The notes below the pieces were generated by a model. It had not been told where the DNA came from, ran no database searches, and was given only the letters and a program-made list of their open reading frames with translations. Positions 10,227 through 20,818 of a DNA stretch of 40,063 nucleotides are shown here, in pieces. The DNA is taken from assembly GCA_019694555.1 (NCBI GenBank), contig JAIBBS010000064.1:1-40063 (forward strand), given 5' to 3'. A program made the position numbers and the translations under genes. How positions within the stretch are numbered: the first letter of the stretch is position 1; every line of letters starts with the position of its first letter. The stretch comes from Nannocystaceae bacterium. Its GTDB lineage: Bacteria > Myxococcota_A > Polyangia > Nannocystales > Nannocystaceae.

Positions 10227-10232
10227 TCGCCC

Positions 10233-11350
<1,118 letters not shown>

Positions 11351-11354
<4 letters not shown>

Positions 11355-12136
11355 GCAGCGAGAACTATCCCATCGCGGCGCCCGGCTGGGCGGCGATCGA
11401 CGCGGCGTGCAGTCGGCTGCACCCCGGCGAGCTGCCGCACCAGTTCACCAGCCAGAGCGCCTACGATCTCGACAGTCGTCATCCGCTGCCTGCGATCTGC
11501 GTGTGGGAGGCCGCGGCCTCACCCGCGACCGCCACGGTCGCGCACTGGCACTACGTCACCTACGGGCTCTCGGAGCTGTTCGAGAAGAGCTCGCCGGTGC
11601 GCGACGTCTCTGGCTTCGGCTTCGAGCTGTGCTTCCGCTTGCCGCGCGCCACCGTCGACGGCGTGCTCGAGCCGATGCCGCCGCGCTGGCCGCTCGAGCT
11701 GCTGCAGGGCATCGCGCGCTACGTCATGAGCGGTCACGGCGAGCTCGACAGCGGTCACCTCGTCGATCTCGGCGGACCGCTGTGGGGCAGCGATGGTGGC
11801 GAGTCTGCGATCGAAGCCGTGATCTGCGTGCCCGATCCGCAGCTGGGCAAGATCACCACGCCGCTGGGCAGCGTGCTGTTCCTGTGCCTCTTGGGGCTGT
11901 GCCGCGACGAGCTGCTCGCGATGGGCGGCGCCGCGTCGCCGGACGCCCAGGCCCCCGCCGGCGGGCACGCGCCCGACGCCAGCGGCGCCGCGCAGGGCTG
12001 GGAACTGTCGCGCAAGATCGGCCTGTGCGGCGAGCTGGCTCCGGCCGCGATCACCGACATGACGCGCGCGAGCTGGCGCTCGGACCCGCGCCGCGCCGCA
12101 ACCTTCCGCCGCTACGCACTCGGCGTACTGATCTGA
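11351..12136 (+). CDS. SUFU (suppressor of fused) domain protein
   Basis: 261 aa. The domain match is clear: TVAHWHYVTYGLSELFEK, GFGFELCFRLP, PRWPLELLQGIARYVMSGHGELDSGHLVDLGGPLW, the classic bacterial SUFU pattern. An Ala/Pro/Gly-rich insertion lies near 195-212. The GTG start overlaps the serC stop in GTGA, so translation is coupled; no separate promoter is visible. Bacterial SUFU proteins have no firm biochemical role, though some are predicted immunity proteins of contact toxins. The linkage to serine synthesis is unexplained. Confidence 0.88.
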
Positions 12137-12165
12137 AAAACTAGGTTGCGCTGGGCAGCGTTGGG

Positions 12166-12171
12166 TATACT
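12166..12171 (+). promoter_or_regulatory. -10 element TATACT, 8 nt before the MopE-motif lipoprotein
   Basis: TATACT is one base from the sigma70 consensus and stands out in GC-rich DNA. It ends 8 nt before the ATG at 12180, again implying a leaderless message. A candidate -35 (TTGCGC, 12146) has a short 14-base spacer. Confidence 0.55.
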
Positions 12172-12179
12172 GACCGACG

Positions 12180-13022
12180 ATGCGACGCGCCCGCGCCGCG
12201 TGGACCCGCGACCTCGCCACAGCGATGTGCGCGTGCGCGCTGGGCATGGCCGCGTGCGCGACCGGTGACACCGCGGTCGGCGACGGTGCGCTGAGCTTCG
12301 GTCCCAGCGGACCCACGACCGCGCAACCCACCGGTGGCACCGGCGACGAGGACTCGACCGCCGGCGGTGGCACCCAGAGCGGTGGCGGCTCGATGAGCAA
12401 CGGCTCGGCCGACTCGGACACCAACGATCCCGACTGCGAGGATCAGGACGGCGACGACTACGGCACCAACTGCGCCGCGGGCGAGGACTGCGACGACGAC
12501 AACCCCGACGTCAATCCCGGCGCACCCGAGACCTGCGACAACGTCGACGAGAACTGCGACGAGATGGTCGACAACGGCTGCGAGTGCCCCGACGACGGCG
12601 TCAGTGGCAACTGCAACATGCCCACGGACCTGGGCCCCATCGATGCCGGCGGCAACGTGCTCGGCGTGGTCGGCAACGTGCCGCAGGAGGACAGCATCGA
12701 CTGGTACCGCGTGCAGTTCCCGGCCATGGGCCGGCCCGGCGAGGGCACGCCGACGATCCAGTTCGCGATCAACGAGGACGACTCGTTCGTGTTCGACGTG
12801 GTCACCGGCCAGTGCGACGCCGCGGGTGCGACGTGCACCAGCGGTGGCACCAACGGCGCCGCCATCGGGCTGACCAGCTGGTCGTTCGTCGACGACGTGC
12901 CCGACTGCTGCACCCCGCCCAACGACTCGATGGTGCCGTGGCCCAACGACACCTTCCTGCGGGTGTATCGCACCTCGCCGGGGGCGAGCTGCGCGGCGTA
13001 CCAGCTGCAGTTCTCGCGCTGA
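12180..13022 (+). CDS. Lipoprotein with MopE-type putative metal-binding motif
   Basis: 280 aa. The signal ends in the lipobox MAAC (Cys 26); a Thr/Gly/Ser linker follows. Residues 86-134 hold the Asp/Cys-rich motif DCDDDNPDVNPGAPETCDN and NCDEMVDNGC, as in MopE and many myxobacterial surface proteins; it probably binds Ca or another metal. The remaining part (about 145-280) has beta-sandwich-like segments (DSIDWYRVQFP, TIQFAINEDDSFVFDVVTGQC) with several Cys, resembling pre-peptidase C-terminal-like domains. The function is unknown. Its stop codon faces repeat copy B. Confidence 0.85.
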   Translation: MRRARAAWTRDLATAMCACALGMAACATGDTAVGDGALSFGPSGPTTAQPTGGTGDEDSTAGGGTQSGGGSMSNGSADSDTNDPDCEDQDGDDYGTNCAAGEDCDDDNPDVNPGAPETCDNVDENCDEMVDNGCECPDDGVSGNCNMPTDLGPIDAGGNVLGVVGNVPQEDSIDWYRVQFPAMGRPGEGTPTIQFAINEDDSFVFDVVTGQCDAAGATCTSGGTNGAAIGLTSWSFVDDVPDCCTPPNDSMVPWPNDTFLRVYRTSPGASCAAYQLQFSR

Positions 13023-13024
13023 CC

Positions 13025-13068
13025 GCTTCCTCTTCCGCGAGCCCGGCCAAGCCGGTCCCGGGACCTCT
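13025..13068 (-). repeat. Partial tandem duplicate (B') of the repeat core
   Basis: About 44 bases nearly identical to 13091-13134, offset by 65-66 bases. It repeats the GCTTCCTCT arm, the CCCGGCCAAGCCGG element and the perfect 12-bp palindrome GGTCCCGGGACC (13054-13065). It lies two bases beyond the stop of the MopE-motif gene. Confidence 0.8.
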
Positions 13069-13070
13069 CT

Positions 13071-13185
13071 GTCTTTGGAGAGGAAGCTCCGCTTCCTCTC
13101 CCCGTGCCCGGCCAAGCCGGTCCCGGGACCCCTCTTCCAGTTGCTTCGCGACGAGAGCCCGTCAGCATTCGCTGCCAGGCTGTCA
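13071..13185 (-). repeat. Stop-codon-anchored intergenic repeat, copy B
   Basis: About 115 bases, closely matching copy A. On the minus strand it starts exactly at the TGA (13185-13183) of the phospholipase D gene. It contains the perfect 11-bp hairpin at 13077-13101 and the palindrome GGTCCCGGGACC (13119-13130). With B' it fills the whole convergent gap. Confidence 0.87.
13077..13101 (-). terminator. Perfect 11-bp hairpin in repeat B
   Basis: Same GGAGAGGAAGC stem and 3-base loop as at 4619-4643, without a U-tract. It sits between two converging genes, so it could serve both as a terminator, or protect 3' ends. Confidence 0.5.
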
Positions 13186-14688
13186 GTCCGCAGCGATCTG
13201 CTCGGCGTCCGCAGCGGGCACCGCCGTGCCCGCGGGCGCGTCGGTCGAGCGTCGGATCGCGTCGCCGCCCATGTCGACGTCGCAGGTCAAGCGTTCGCCC
13301 TTGGGCACGATGCGCCAGCCCGGCAACGCGGGCAGCGGCGGCGGGTCGTCGCCGCAGCCGGGATCCTCGGCGTCCTTCTTGCCGTCGTAGTCGTTGTCGA
13401 CGCCGTCGCTGCACGAGCTGCCCGAGGCCTGCGACTCGGGATCGGGGTTGGCGGTCAGCAGCGACTCCGGCAACGCCGACCACATCGCATCGAAGAACGT
13501 GTGGTACTGCGCCGCGAGCTCGTCGCTGCGCAGCAAGAGCGTGTTCTCGTCGTTGCTGTACTCGCCGGAGCTGGTCCAGTTCATCGAGCCCGCGATCACG
13601 ACCTTGCCGTCGATCGCGGCCGACTTCATGTGCATCTTGCCGCCCCAGTTCTCGACCTTGACCGGGATGCCGGCCGCGCGCAGCAGCTCGTGCTTGCTGT
13701 ACTCGTTGCGCGCGCCGGTCGAGTCGATCACCACGCGGACCTTCACGCCGCGCTCGTGTGCGGTGATGAGGTCCTCGACGATGTGCTTGTGCGTCAGGAA
13801 GAACACCGCGATGTCGATGCGCTCGCGCGCGTGCTTGAGCAGCGGGCGCACGCCGTCGCGGATGGGATCGTCCTGCGGCGAGAACCGCAGCTCGACCTCG
13901 GCGTTGCCCAGCTCCACCCGCGAGGGGCCCTGTGGCAGCTTCTGCGTGTGGAAGAAGCCCTTGCGGTACATCTGCTCGAACTCGGCGGTGTACCACTGCG
14001 CGAGCTTGCGCGAGTGCGCCACGACCACGAGGTTGGCGTTGTAGCCACCGCTGCACGAGTCGCTGACGTTGGTCGAGCCGGTCCACACGTGCTCGCCGTC
14101 GACCACGAAGAACTTGTCGTGCATGATCGCGTCGCTGTCGCCGAGCTTCTCGCGGCTGGCGTGGGCCGCGAGCAGGCAGCTGTCGCCGAGGTCGTAGGCC
14201 AGGCACTGCACCGGGCCCTGGGTGCCCTCGGGGCGATCGCACTGCGGCTCGCCGCCGAAGTCCCGGCGCGCGCGCTGCTTGGCCAGGCGCTCGTCGGACT
14301 TCTGATCGCTGCCGATGTCGCCCAGCGCGGCGACCAACGCGTCGGTGCTGGCGTAGTAGTTCTTGCCCTCGCGGTCGCGGTCGACCACGCCGCGGACCTG
14401 CACGCCGCGGGCCTTCGCGGCCTGCAGCGCCGCGAGGATCTGCGACTGATTGCGCATGCCGTAGATGGCGAAGTCGATGCGCTCGTGCGCGCCCTCGATC
14501 AGCTCCAGCAGCGAGCTGCACAGCGCCACGTCGCAGCGGTCGGCCGGCGCGGGGCGGCTGCCGGGCTCGTACAGCAACAGCTCGATGCGACCCTCGGGCT
14601 CGCCCGCGAGCGGCACGATGGTCTCGCGGTCCTCGCCGCGGGGGCAGCCCAGCAGGGCCACGGGCAACAGCAACGCAGCGCGCGTCAT
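13183..14688 (-). CDS. Phospholipase D-family lipoprotein with two HKD motifs
   Basis: 501 aa. The lipobox is LLGC (Cys 15). Two complete HKD motifs are present: MHDKFFVVDGEHVWTGSTN (189-207) and MHMKSAAIDGKVVIAGSMN (352-370), so the enzyme should be active as a phosphodiesterase on phospholipid or nucleic acid. Several Cys lie between the motifs. After the catalytic part, SCSDGVDNDYDGKKDAEDPGC (about 425-445) is a MopE-like metal-binding motif followed by an acidic tail. It begins 8 bases after the HAD gene stop, so the two form an operon. Its stop codon opens repeat copy B. Confidence 0.9.
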   Translation of the reverse strand: MTRAALLLPVALLGCPRGEDRETIVPLAGEPEGRIELLLYEPGSRPAPADRCDVALCSSLLELIEGAHERIDFAIYGMRNQSQILAALQAAKARGVQVRGVVDRDREGKNYYASTDALVAALGDIGSDQKSDERLAKQRARRDFGGEPQCDRPEGTQGPVQCLAYDLGDSCLLAAHASREKLGDSDAIMHDKFFVVDGEHVWTGSTNVSDSCSGGYNANLVVVAHSRKLAQWYTAEFEQMYRKGFFHTQKLPQGPSRVELGNAEVELRFSPQDDPIRDGVRPLLKHARERIDIAVFFLTHKHIVEDLITAHERGVKVRVVIDSTGARNEYSKHELLRAAGIPVKVENWGGKMHMKSAAIDGKVVIAGSMNWTSSGEYSNDENTLLLRSDELAAQYHTFFDAMWSALPESLLTANPDPESQASGSSCSDGVDNDYDGKKDAEDPGCGDDPPPLPALPGWRIVPKGERLTCDVDMGGDAIRRSTDAPAGTAVPAADAEQIAAD

Positions 14689-14696
14689 CGCAGGCC

Positions 14697-15890
14697 TCAG
14701 AAATCGCGGTCGACCAGCTCGGGGTGCTGGCGCAGGTGGGCGATGGCGGCCTTGCGCGACATGCCGGCCTCTTGCAAGAACGCGGTCGCGAGCGCGCCGA
14801 TCTGGGTGTACGGCAGGTAGGCCACGGCGAAGTCGACCTTGCGATCCTTGGCGTAGCGCAGCGATTCCTCGATCTCCGACACCACCAGCGGCAGCGTGCG
14901 CTCGAACGCCAGCTTCTCCTTGGCGTCCTTGGTGGTGCAGTAGCGGCGCGCGTCGAACTTCTTGGTCACGCGCACGTTGCGGGGCTGGAACGTGCGCAGC
15001 GGGTTGTCGTCGACCAAGATGGCGCGGCGCAGCGCCTCGTCGACGATGCGCACGTCCTTCGACGGCTCGATGATCGGCCGCTCGAGCTTGCCCGCGACCT
15101 CGCGCTTGGGCTGCAGCACCAGGTGGCTGTTGGTCAGCACGCCGGCGATCGCGGGGTGCTCGGGCAGCGGCTTGCCGCCGAACTGCCAGCCGTGCAGGTT
15201 GGCCAGCGTCGCGTCGTCGGTGAACGCGGTGAAGATCACGACCGCACCACCGAGCGCGGCGATGCGATCGATCGCGGCGGCGGCCCCGGGCGCGAGCTTG
15301 ATGCCGCGCGCGGGCGTGTCACCGGTGGCGGCGACCTCGTAGTCGCGGCAGCCCGCGTCGAGGTCCTTGCCCTGGGCGTACAGCGTGTCGTCGAGATCGA
15401 AGAGCACCACGAACGGGGCGCTGGCGAGCTTGGCGGTGTCGCGGCGATCCTCGAAGCTGCCGGCCTTGGCCTTGGCCAGCGCGGCGTCGAAGTGCGCGGT
15501 GTCGCTGCCGCCGGGATCGCTGCGGCCGAGATCGCGGAAGTGGTTCTGCAGCTCGATCGCGCGGTCGCGCGTGAGCCCGTGCGCGGCCATGAGCGCGTCG
15601 ATGTCGAAGAAGCGCGGCGAGGGCTGGCCGGGCTTGGCGTAGCGATCCATCCACGCCGGACGGGCCGGGATCGTCACGTCGGCGAGCGGGTCGGCGGCTG
15701 CCGGCGCGGTCGCGGGCGGCGTCGCGGGCTCGCTCGCTGCCGGCGGTGGTGCGGGCGCGTCGACCGCGGCGACCGGCGGCGGCGTGGTGCCGACGCTGGC
15801 CGACACGGCGCAGCCGCAGGCAAGGGCAACGGTGGCCCACGCGGCGCTGCGACGCGGGCGAGCTCGTGGGCGAAGGCGGGGGCGCAGCAT
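14697..15890 (-). CDS. Exported HAD-superfamily phosphatase (NIF/FCP1-like), probable lipoprotein
   Basis: 397 aa. A basic, hydrophobic N-terminus with LACGC (residues 23-27) suggests a lipoprotein signal, then a Pro/Ala linker. The HAD motif I is VVLFDLDDTLY (D165, D167), motif II probably FTAFTDD (220-226), and RAILVDDNPLRTFQPRNV (289-306) resembles the VDNSP segment of FCP1/NIF-type phosphatases. Class C acid phosphatases are an alternative. Residues 320-397 are helical and unassigned. Together with the downstream phospholipase D it could release phosphate from lipids outside the cytoplasm; that is inference. Confidence 0.75.
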   Translation of the reverse strand: MLRPRLRPRARPRRSAAWATVALACGCAVSASVGTTPPPVAAVDAPAPPPAASEPATPPATAPAAADPLADVTIPARPAWMDRYAKPGQPSPRFFDIDALMAAHGLTRDRAIELQNHFRDLGRSDPGGSDTAHFDAALAKAKAGSFEDRRDTAKLASAPFVVLFDLDDTLYAQGKDLDAGCRDYEVAATGDTPARGIKLAPGAAAAIDRIAALGGAVVIFTAFTDDATLANLHGWQFGGKPLPEHPAIAGVLTNSHLVLQPKREVAGKLERPIIEPSKDVRIVDEALRRAILVDDNPLRTFQPRNVRVTKKFDARRYCTTKDAKEKLAFERTLPLVVSEIEESLRYAKDRKVDFAVAYLPYTQIGALATAFLQEAGMSRKAAIAHLRQHPELVDRDF

Positions 15891-15965
15891 CGTGAACGCC
15901 GGCGAGCATCACCCGATGCGGGCGTCGGCGCGCGGACCCCAGCGCGCGCGCGCGTCGACGTTTGC

Positions 15966-16556
15966 TCACGCGGCCGCGGTCGCGCGCAGACGGCCGAGCA
16001 CGCGCAGGTGCGATGCGAGCACCAGCGGCACCACGAACAGCGGCAGCAGCACGAACGGGTGACCGATCCGGGTCGCCAGCCGATCGGGCGCGAACAGCAG
16101 CAGCCGCTGCGCCGTGATCACCACCGCGAGGATGTCGAGCAGGCCCAGCACGTTCCACGCCGCGAGCACGCGCCGCGTCCACGGTCGCTGCGCCGGCAGC
16201 AGCACCGCCAGCACCGCGGCGCCGCCGACCGCCAGATCGCCCCAGCCGGCCAGCTGCGCGAGGCTGCCCGGCAGCGTGCCGCGCGCGTCGGCCTCGAGGA
16301 ACCACAGCCCGATCGGCGCGCGCACGATGTGCAAGCCGACGAGCACGCGGACGTCGAGCGCCGCCACGAATCCCGCCAGCGCGGTGCCGCGACGCGACAG
16401 CCACAGCAGCGTGCCGGTCGACAGCGCGAGCACGATCGGGATCGCGGGGCGCGGCGGCTGCTCGAGCACGCCGGCGACGCCGAGGCCGAACACCAGCGAG
16501 AACCACACCACCAGCACGAGGAAGACTCGGGTCGAGATCGAGGGCGCGTCGGACAT
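15966..16556 (-). CDS. Six-helix integral membrane protein of unknown function
   Basis: 196 aa, almost entirely hydrophobic, with about six helices (for example VFLVLVVWFSLVFGLGVAGVL, IPIVLALSTGTLLWL, LGLLDILAVVITAQRLLLF, FVLLPLFVVPLVLASHL). No family recognised and no charged catalytic motif seen. The ATG at 16556 begins MSDAPSISTR just before helix 1. It diverges from the histidine kinase gene across 141 bases containing two inverted repeats, so shared regulation is possible. Confidence 0.75.
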   Translation of the reverse strand: MSDAPSISTRVFLVLVVWFSLVFGLGVAGVLEQPPRPAIPIVLALSTGTLLWLSRRGTALAGFVAALDVRVLVGLHIVRAPIGLWFLEADARGTLPGSLAQLAGWGDLAVGGAAVLAVLLPAQRPWTRRVLAAWNVLGLLDILAVVITAQRLLLFAPDRLATRIGHPFVLLPLFVVPLVLASHLRVLGRLRATAAA

Positions 16557-16562
16557 GGCCGG

Positions 16563-16596
16563 CGCGTGTGCACGGGGCGTGCCGCCGGCACACGCG
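16563..16596. promoter_or_regulatory. 9-bp inverted repeat in the divergent region (possible operator)
   Basis: CGCGTGTGC (16563-16571) is repeated inverted as GCACACGCG (16588-16596) with 16 bases between. It lies just upstream of the membrane-protein gene. It may bind a regulator or form a hairpin in the 5' end of its mRNA. Confidence 0.35.
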
Positions 16597-16648
16597 TGCT
16601 GCGATCGGACGGCGGCTGTCGGCGCGGCGCGGGGTGGGGGTGGGCACT

Positions 16649-16662
16649 GTCGAGATCTCGAC
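16649..16662. promoter_or_regulatory. Perfect 14-bp palindrome upstream of the histidine kinase operon
   Basis: GTCGAGATCTCGAC reads the same on both strands. It ends 35 bases before the ATG at 16698, next to where the -35 of a promoter with -10 TGCTAT (16685-16690) would be. This is the right place for an operator bound by a dimeric regulator. Confidence 0.45.
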
Positions 16663-16697
16663 TGCTTCCCCGCCGCCGCGACCCTGCTATCACCACG

Positions 16698-17974
16698 ATG
16701 GTGTCGCCCGAGCCGATCGATCCCGGCCCGCGCAGCTGGGCCACGCGCGCGCAGGTGCGTCGCGTCGGCACCGTGTTCCTGCGCCAACGTCCGCTGTACG
16801 TCGCGCCGGCGGTGCTGGCGTCGTGGGTCGTCGCGGTCGCGGTCGCGCCGCCGCTGCAGCGCGCGGTCGTGATGGTGCTGTCGGGATCGCTGCTGGCGTT
16901 CTTCGTGGTCGAGTCGTGGCTCGCACGGCGGCGTGCGATGGCGCCGTCGTGGCTGTGGCGATCGCTGGTGATCACCGCGCTCGGGCTCGGCGGCGCGTGC
17001 GTGGCCACGGGCGGGCTCGCGAGTCCCTACGTGCCGCTGTTGCTCGCGCCCACGGTGACGGCGTTCGCGGCGTTCGGGCGCGGGCGTGCGAGCGCGGCGA
17101 TGCTGGGGCTGCTGGCCGGCATCGCGCTGTCGCTGGCGCTGTTGCCCGCGGGCTGGCCGCTGCCGGCGCTGCCCGGTCCGCAGCGCGCGCTGATGCTCGG
17201 CGTCACGACCGTGCTCGCGGCGGCGCTGCTGCGTGTCAGCGTCGCGGGGCTGTCCGATGCGCACGAGCACGCCGGCGCCACGCTCGAGCGCGTGCGCACC
17301 GAGCTGCTCGCCGGCGCGACCGAGCGCGCGGCCGCGCTCGAGAGCATGGGCGCCCAGGTCGCGCACGAGATCCGCAATCCGCTCACGGCGATCCGCGGCC
17401 TGGTCGAGCTGCTCGCCGGCGGCGCGGCCGACGAGCGCGCGCGTCGACGCTTCGAGGTCGTGCGCGGCGAGGTCGAACGCATCGAGGGCATCGTGCGCGA
17501 CTACCTCGCGTTCGCGCGGCCGCTGTCGCAGCTGCGTCCCGCCACGATCTCGCTGACCGCGCTCGCGCACGACGTCGTCGAGATCCTCGGCGGTCGTGCC
17601 GATGCGGCCGGCGTCGCGCTCAGCGTGCACGGGCCCGAGCTGGTCGGCGTCGCCGATCGCAGCCGCATGATCGAGGCGCTGCTCAACCTGTGCGGCAACG
17701 CCATCGAGGCCTGCAACCCCGGCGGCCAGGTCGCGCTCGCGCTCGCGGCCGAGCCGGGCTGGGCGATCCTCACCGTGCGCGACGACGGCCGCGGCATGGC
17801 GCCCGAGCTGCTCGCGCGCGTGGGCACGCCCGGCGTGAGCGGGCGGCCCGGCGGCACCGGCTTGGGCGTGGTGCTCGCGCGCCAGGCCATCGCGCAGCAC
17901 GGCGGATCACTGTCGTTCGACAGCGGCCCGACCGGTACGATCGCGACCGTGCGCCTGCCGTGCCCGGAGCCCGC

Positions 17975-17978
<4 letters not shown>
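16698..17978 (+). CDS. Membrane histidine kinase of the NtrB type
   Basis: 426 aa. About six hydrophobic helices fill residues 35-180 with no periplasmic or PAS sensor domain. A short linker leads to the dimerisation domain with the phospho-His in QVAHEIRNPLTAIRGLVELL (H223). The ATPase part has the N box NLCGNAIEACNPGG, the G1 box VRDDGRGM and GGTGLGVVLARQAI. It should phosphorylate the response regulator encoded directly downstream, whose ATG overlaps this stop (ATGA). The signal is unknown; membrane helices themselves probably sense it. Confidence 0.92.
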
Positions 17979-19303
<1,325 letters not shown>

Positions 19304-19329
19304 GCGGCTGTCCGCGACGCCCGAGGGGT

Positions 19330-19345
19330 CGCGCCGGCCGGCGCG
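19330..19345. terminator. Perfect 16-bp GC palindrome between convergent genes
   Basis: CGCGCCGGCCGGCGCG lies in the 46-base gap between the converging NtrC and glutaredoxin-like genes. It could be a bidirectional terminator hairpin, but has no T-tract. Confidence 0.4.
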
Positions 19346-19349
19346 CGCG

Positions 19350-19700
19350 TCAGAGCGTGCCGTCGGCCAGCGCGGCCTCGAGCTCGTCCGCGCCGCCGAC
19401 GAGCTTGCCGCCCGAGAACACCTGGGGGAACGTCGGCCAGCCGCTCCACAGCTTGATCGCGAGGCGGTCGCGCCAGCCGCTGAGGTAGCTGCCGTACTCG
19501 ATGTACTCGAACGCGCGGCCGGCCGCGGTCAGGGCCTTGCGCGCACGCTTGACGTGGGGATTCTGCGCCATGCCGACGACGACGATGGGCTGCTGATCCA
19601 CGGCCTCGGCGACGCGGCGCACCACGTCGGCCTTGAAGCGCTCCATCTTGCCGAGGGCCTTCTGGGAGATCCGGGTTTCGGGGAGCTGCGGGCGGTTCAC
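19350..19700 (-). CDS. Glutaredoxin-like protein without any cysteine
   Basis: 116 aa from a GTG at 19700. The thioredoxin fold is recognisable: QPIVVVGMAQNPHVKRARKAL, EYIEYGSYLSGWRDRLAIKLWSGWPTFPQVFSGGKLVGGADELEAAL. The cis-Pro (P92 in PTFPQVF) and the GG glutathione-binding turn (102-103) of glutaredoxins are present, but the active site CPYC/CGFS is replaced by NPHV (47-50), and the protein has no Cys at all. Redox catalysis is therefore excluded; glutathione binding or a structural role remains possible. The start is uncertain: an in-frame ATG at 19646 would remove 18 residues. Confidence 0.78.
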   Translation of the reverse strand: MNRPQLPETRISQKALGKMERFKADVVRRVAEAVDQQPIVVVGMAQNPHVKRARKALTAAGRAFEYIEYGSYLSGWRDRLAIKLWSGWPTFPQVFSGGKLVGGADELEAALADGTL

Positions 19701-19815
19701 GGTCGAGGCCGAGTCTGCCCGAGCGCGACCAGCGACGCACGTGCAGCGCGCGTGCGGATCCTGCGTCGCGACGGCGTAACTCTGCGTCGCGCCGCTTCGT
19801 CTGCAACGGTCGGGT

Positions 19816-20628
19816 TCAGCGCCGGCGGCGGCGCAGCGCGATCGCACCGAGCCCCAGCAGGCCCGCGAGCAGGCCGATGCCGTTGCTGCGCGGACTCACG
19901 GCGCACAAGAGGCTGCCGGCGCCCTCGAAGTCGATGCTCACGTCGACCTTCACGCCGCGATCCTCGAGCGCGTCGATGCATGCGCCCAGGTCGGTGGTCG
20001 CGACGTACTGACCCTCGCAGAACAGGCTGCCGTCGGTGTCGCAGGTCGCGGTGCAGTTCTGCGCGAAGCTGGCCTGGCACGCCGCGAAGCCCGAGGCCTG
20101 GCACTCGACCTGGCAGTCGACGTTGACCTCGGCGGTGCACGAGCCGCCACAGCACGACTCGCACTGCGCGACGCAATCGGCGTCGGGCGGGGCGACCTCG
20201 CAGCTCGCGTCGCACTCGGCCGAGCAGTTGGCCTCGCAGCTCGACACGCAGCGCGTGCGGTCGCCATCGTCGGCGCACAGCGTGTCGCAGCCGCCGCTGC
20301 AGTCGCTCTCGCACGCGGCGCTGCAGTCGAACGCGCCGGGATCGACCAGACACTGTGCCTGGCACGCGCCGCCGCACGAGGTGGTGCAGTCGACGTCCGC
20401 GCTCAGATCGCACTCGCCGCTGCAGCTGGCCTGCAGCTCGGCGGCGCAGGCCGACAGCGCCGCGCCCAGATCGCAGCTGCCCTCGCACGTGGTGTCGAAG
20501 CGCAGCTCGCACGCGGTGCCGGCGTCGACGTGGAGGCCACCACAGGCCTCGATGCCGGCGTGTGCATCCTCGGCGAGCAGCAGGGCGGGGACGAAGGCGA
20601 GCAGGGCGGGAAGCAGGGTGCGATGCAT
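19816..20628 (-). CDS. Cysteine-rich surface protein with MYXO-CTERM-like tail
   Basis: 270 aa. MHRTLLPALLAFVPALLLAEDAHA is a signal peptide. The body carries about 34 Cys, mostly in runs with spacing of four, such as CEANCSAECDASC, CESDCSGGCDTLC and CTTSCGGACQAQC. The C-terminus is a hydrophobic helix followed by RRRRR (NGIGLLAGLLGLGAIALRRRRR), the layout of PEP-CTERM/MYXO-CTERM sorting tails, which lead to surface display or anchoring in myxobacteria. I do not recognise a named family for the Cys repeat; dense disulfides or metal clusters are possible. The start was chosen for its signal peptide. Confidence 0.85.
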   Translation of the reverse strand: MHRTLLPALLAFVPALLLAEDAHAGIEACGGLHVDAGTACELRFDTTCEGSCDLGAALSACAAELQASCSGECDLSADVDCTTSCGGACQAQCLVDPGAFDCSAACESDCSGGCDTLCADDGDRTRCVSSCEANCSAECDASCEVAPPDADCVAQCESCCGGSCTAEVNVDCQVECQASGFAACQASFAQNCTATCDTDGSLFCEGQYVATTDLGACIDALEDRGVKVDVSIDFEGAGSLLCAVSPRSNGIGLLAGLLGLGAIALRRRRR

Positions 20629-20798
20629 GGCGGTGGGCTCGCGCGGTCGCGCGGCGTGGCCCGGTCGTGCAACGGCCGGACCAAGTCCGCAGCGGGGTCG
20701 AGCCCGCGGCCCTCGCGGTCCCAGATGCGCGCAGCCCCGGCGACGCGATCGCACTGCGGCGTCCTGCAACATGGCGGGCCGCATCGCGCGGTCGGTCC

Positions 20799-20810
20799 GC
20801 CCGTGCGGGC
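20799..20810 (-). terminator. Small GC hairpin downstream of the DUF4349 gene
   Basis: GCCCG-TG-CGGGC lies 8 bases beyond the stop at 20819. The stem is 5 bp and no T-tract follows, so it is a weak candidate. The rest of the 190-base gap up to the Cys-rich gene holds nothing I can identify. Confidence 0.25.
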
Positions 20811-20818
20811 AGCCGCCT

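Noticed and set aside
13075..13185. Open plus-strand frame through the repeat (LERKLRFLSP...), also recognisable at 4617
   Set aside because: Two-base indels between copies A and B shift the frame, and there is no start with a ribosome binding site. The similarity is at DNA level, not protein level.
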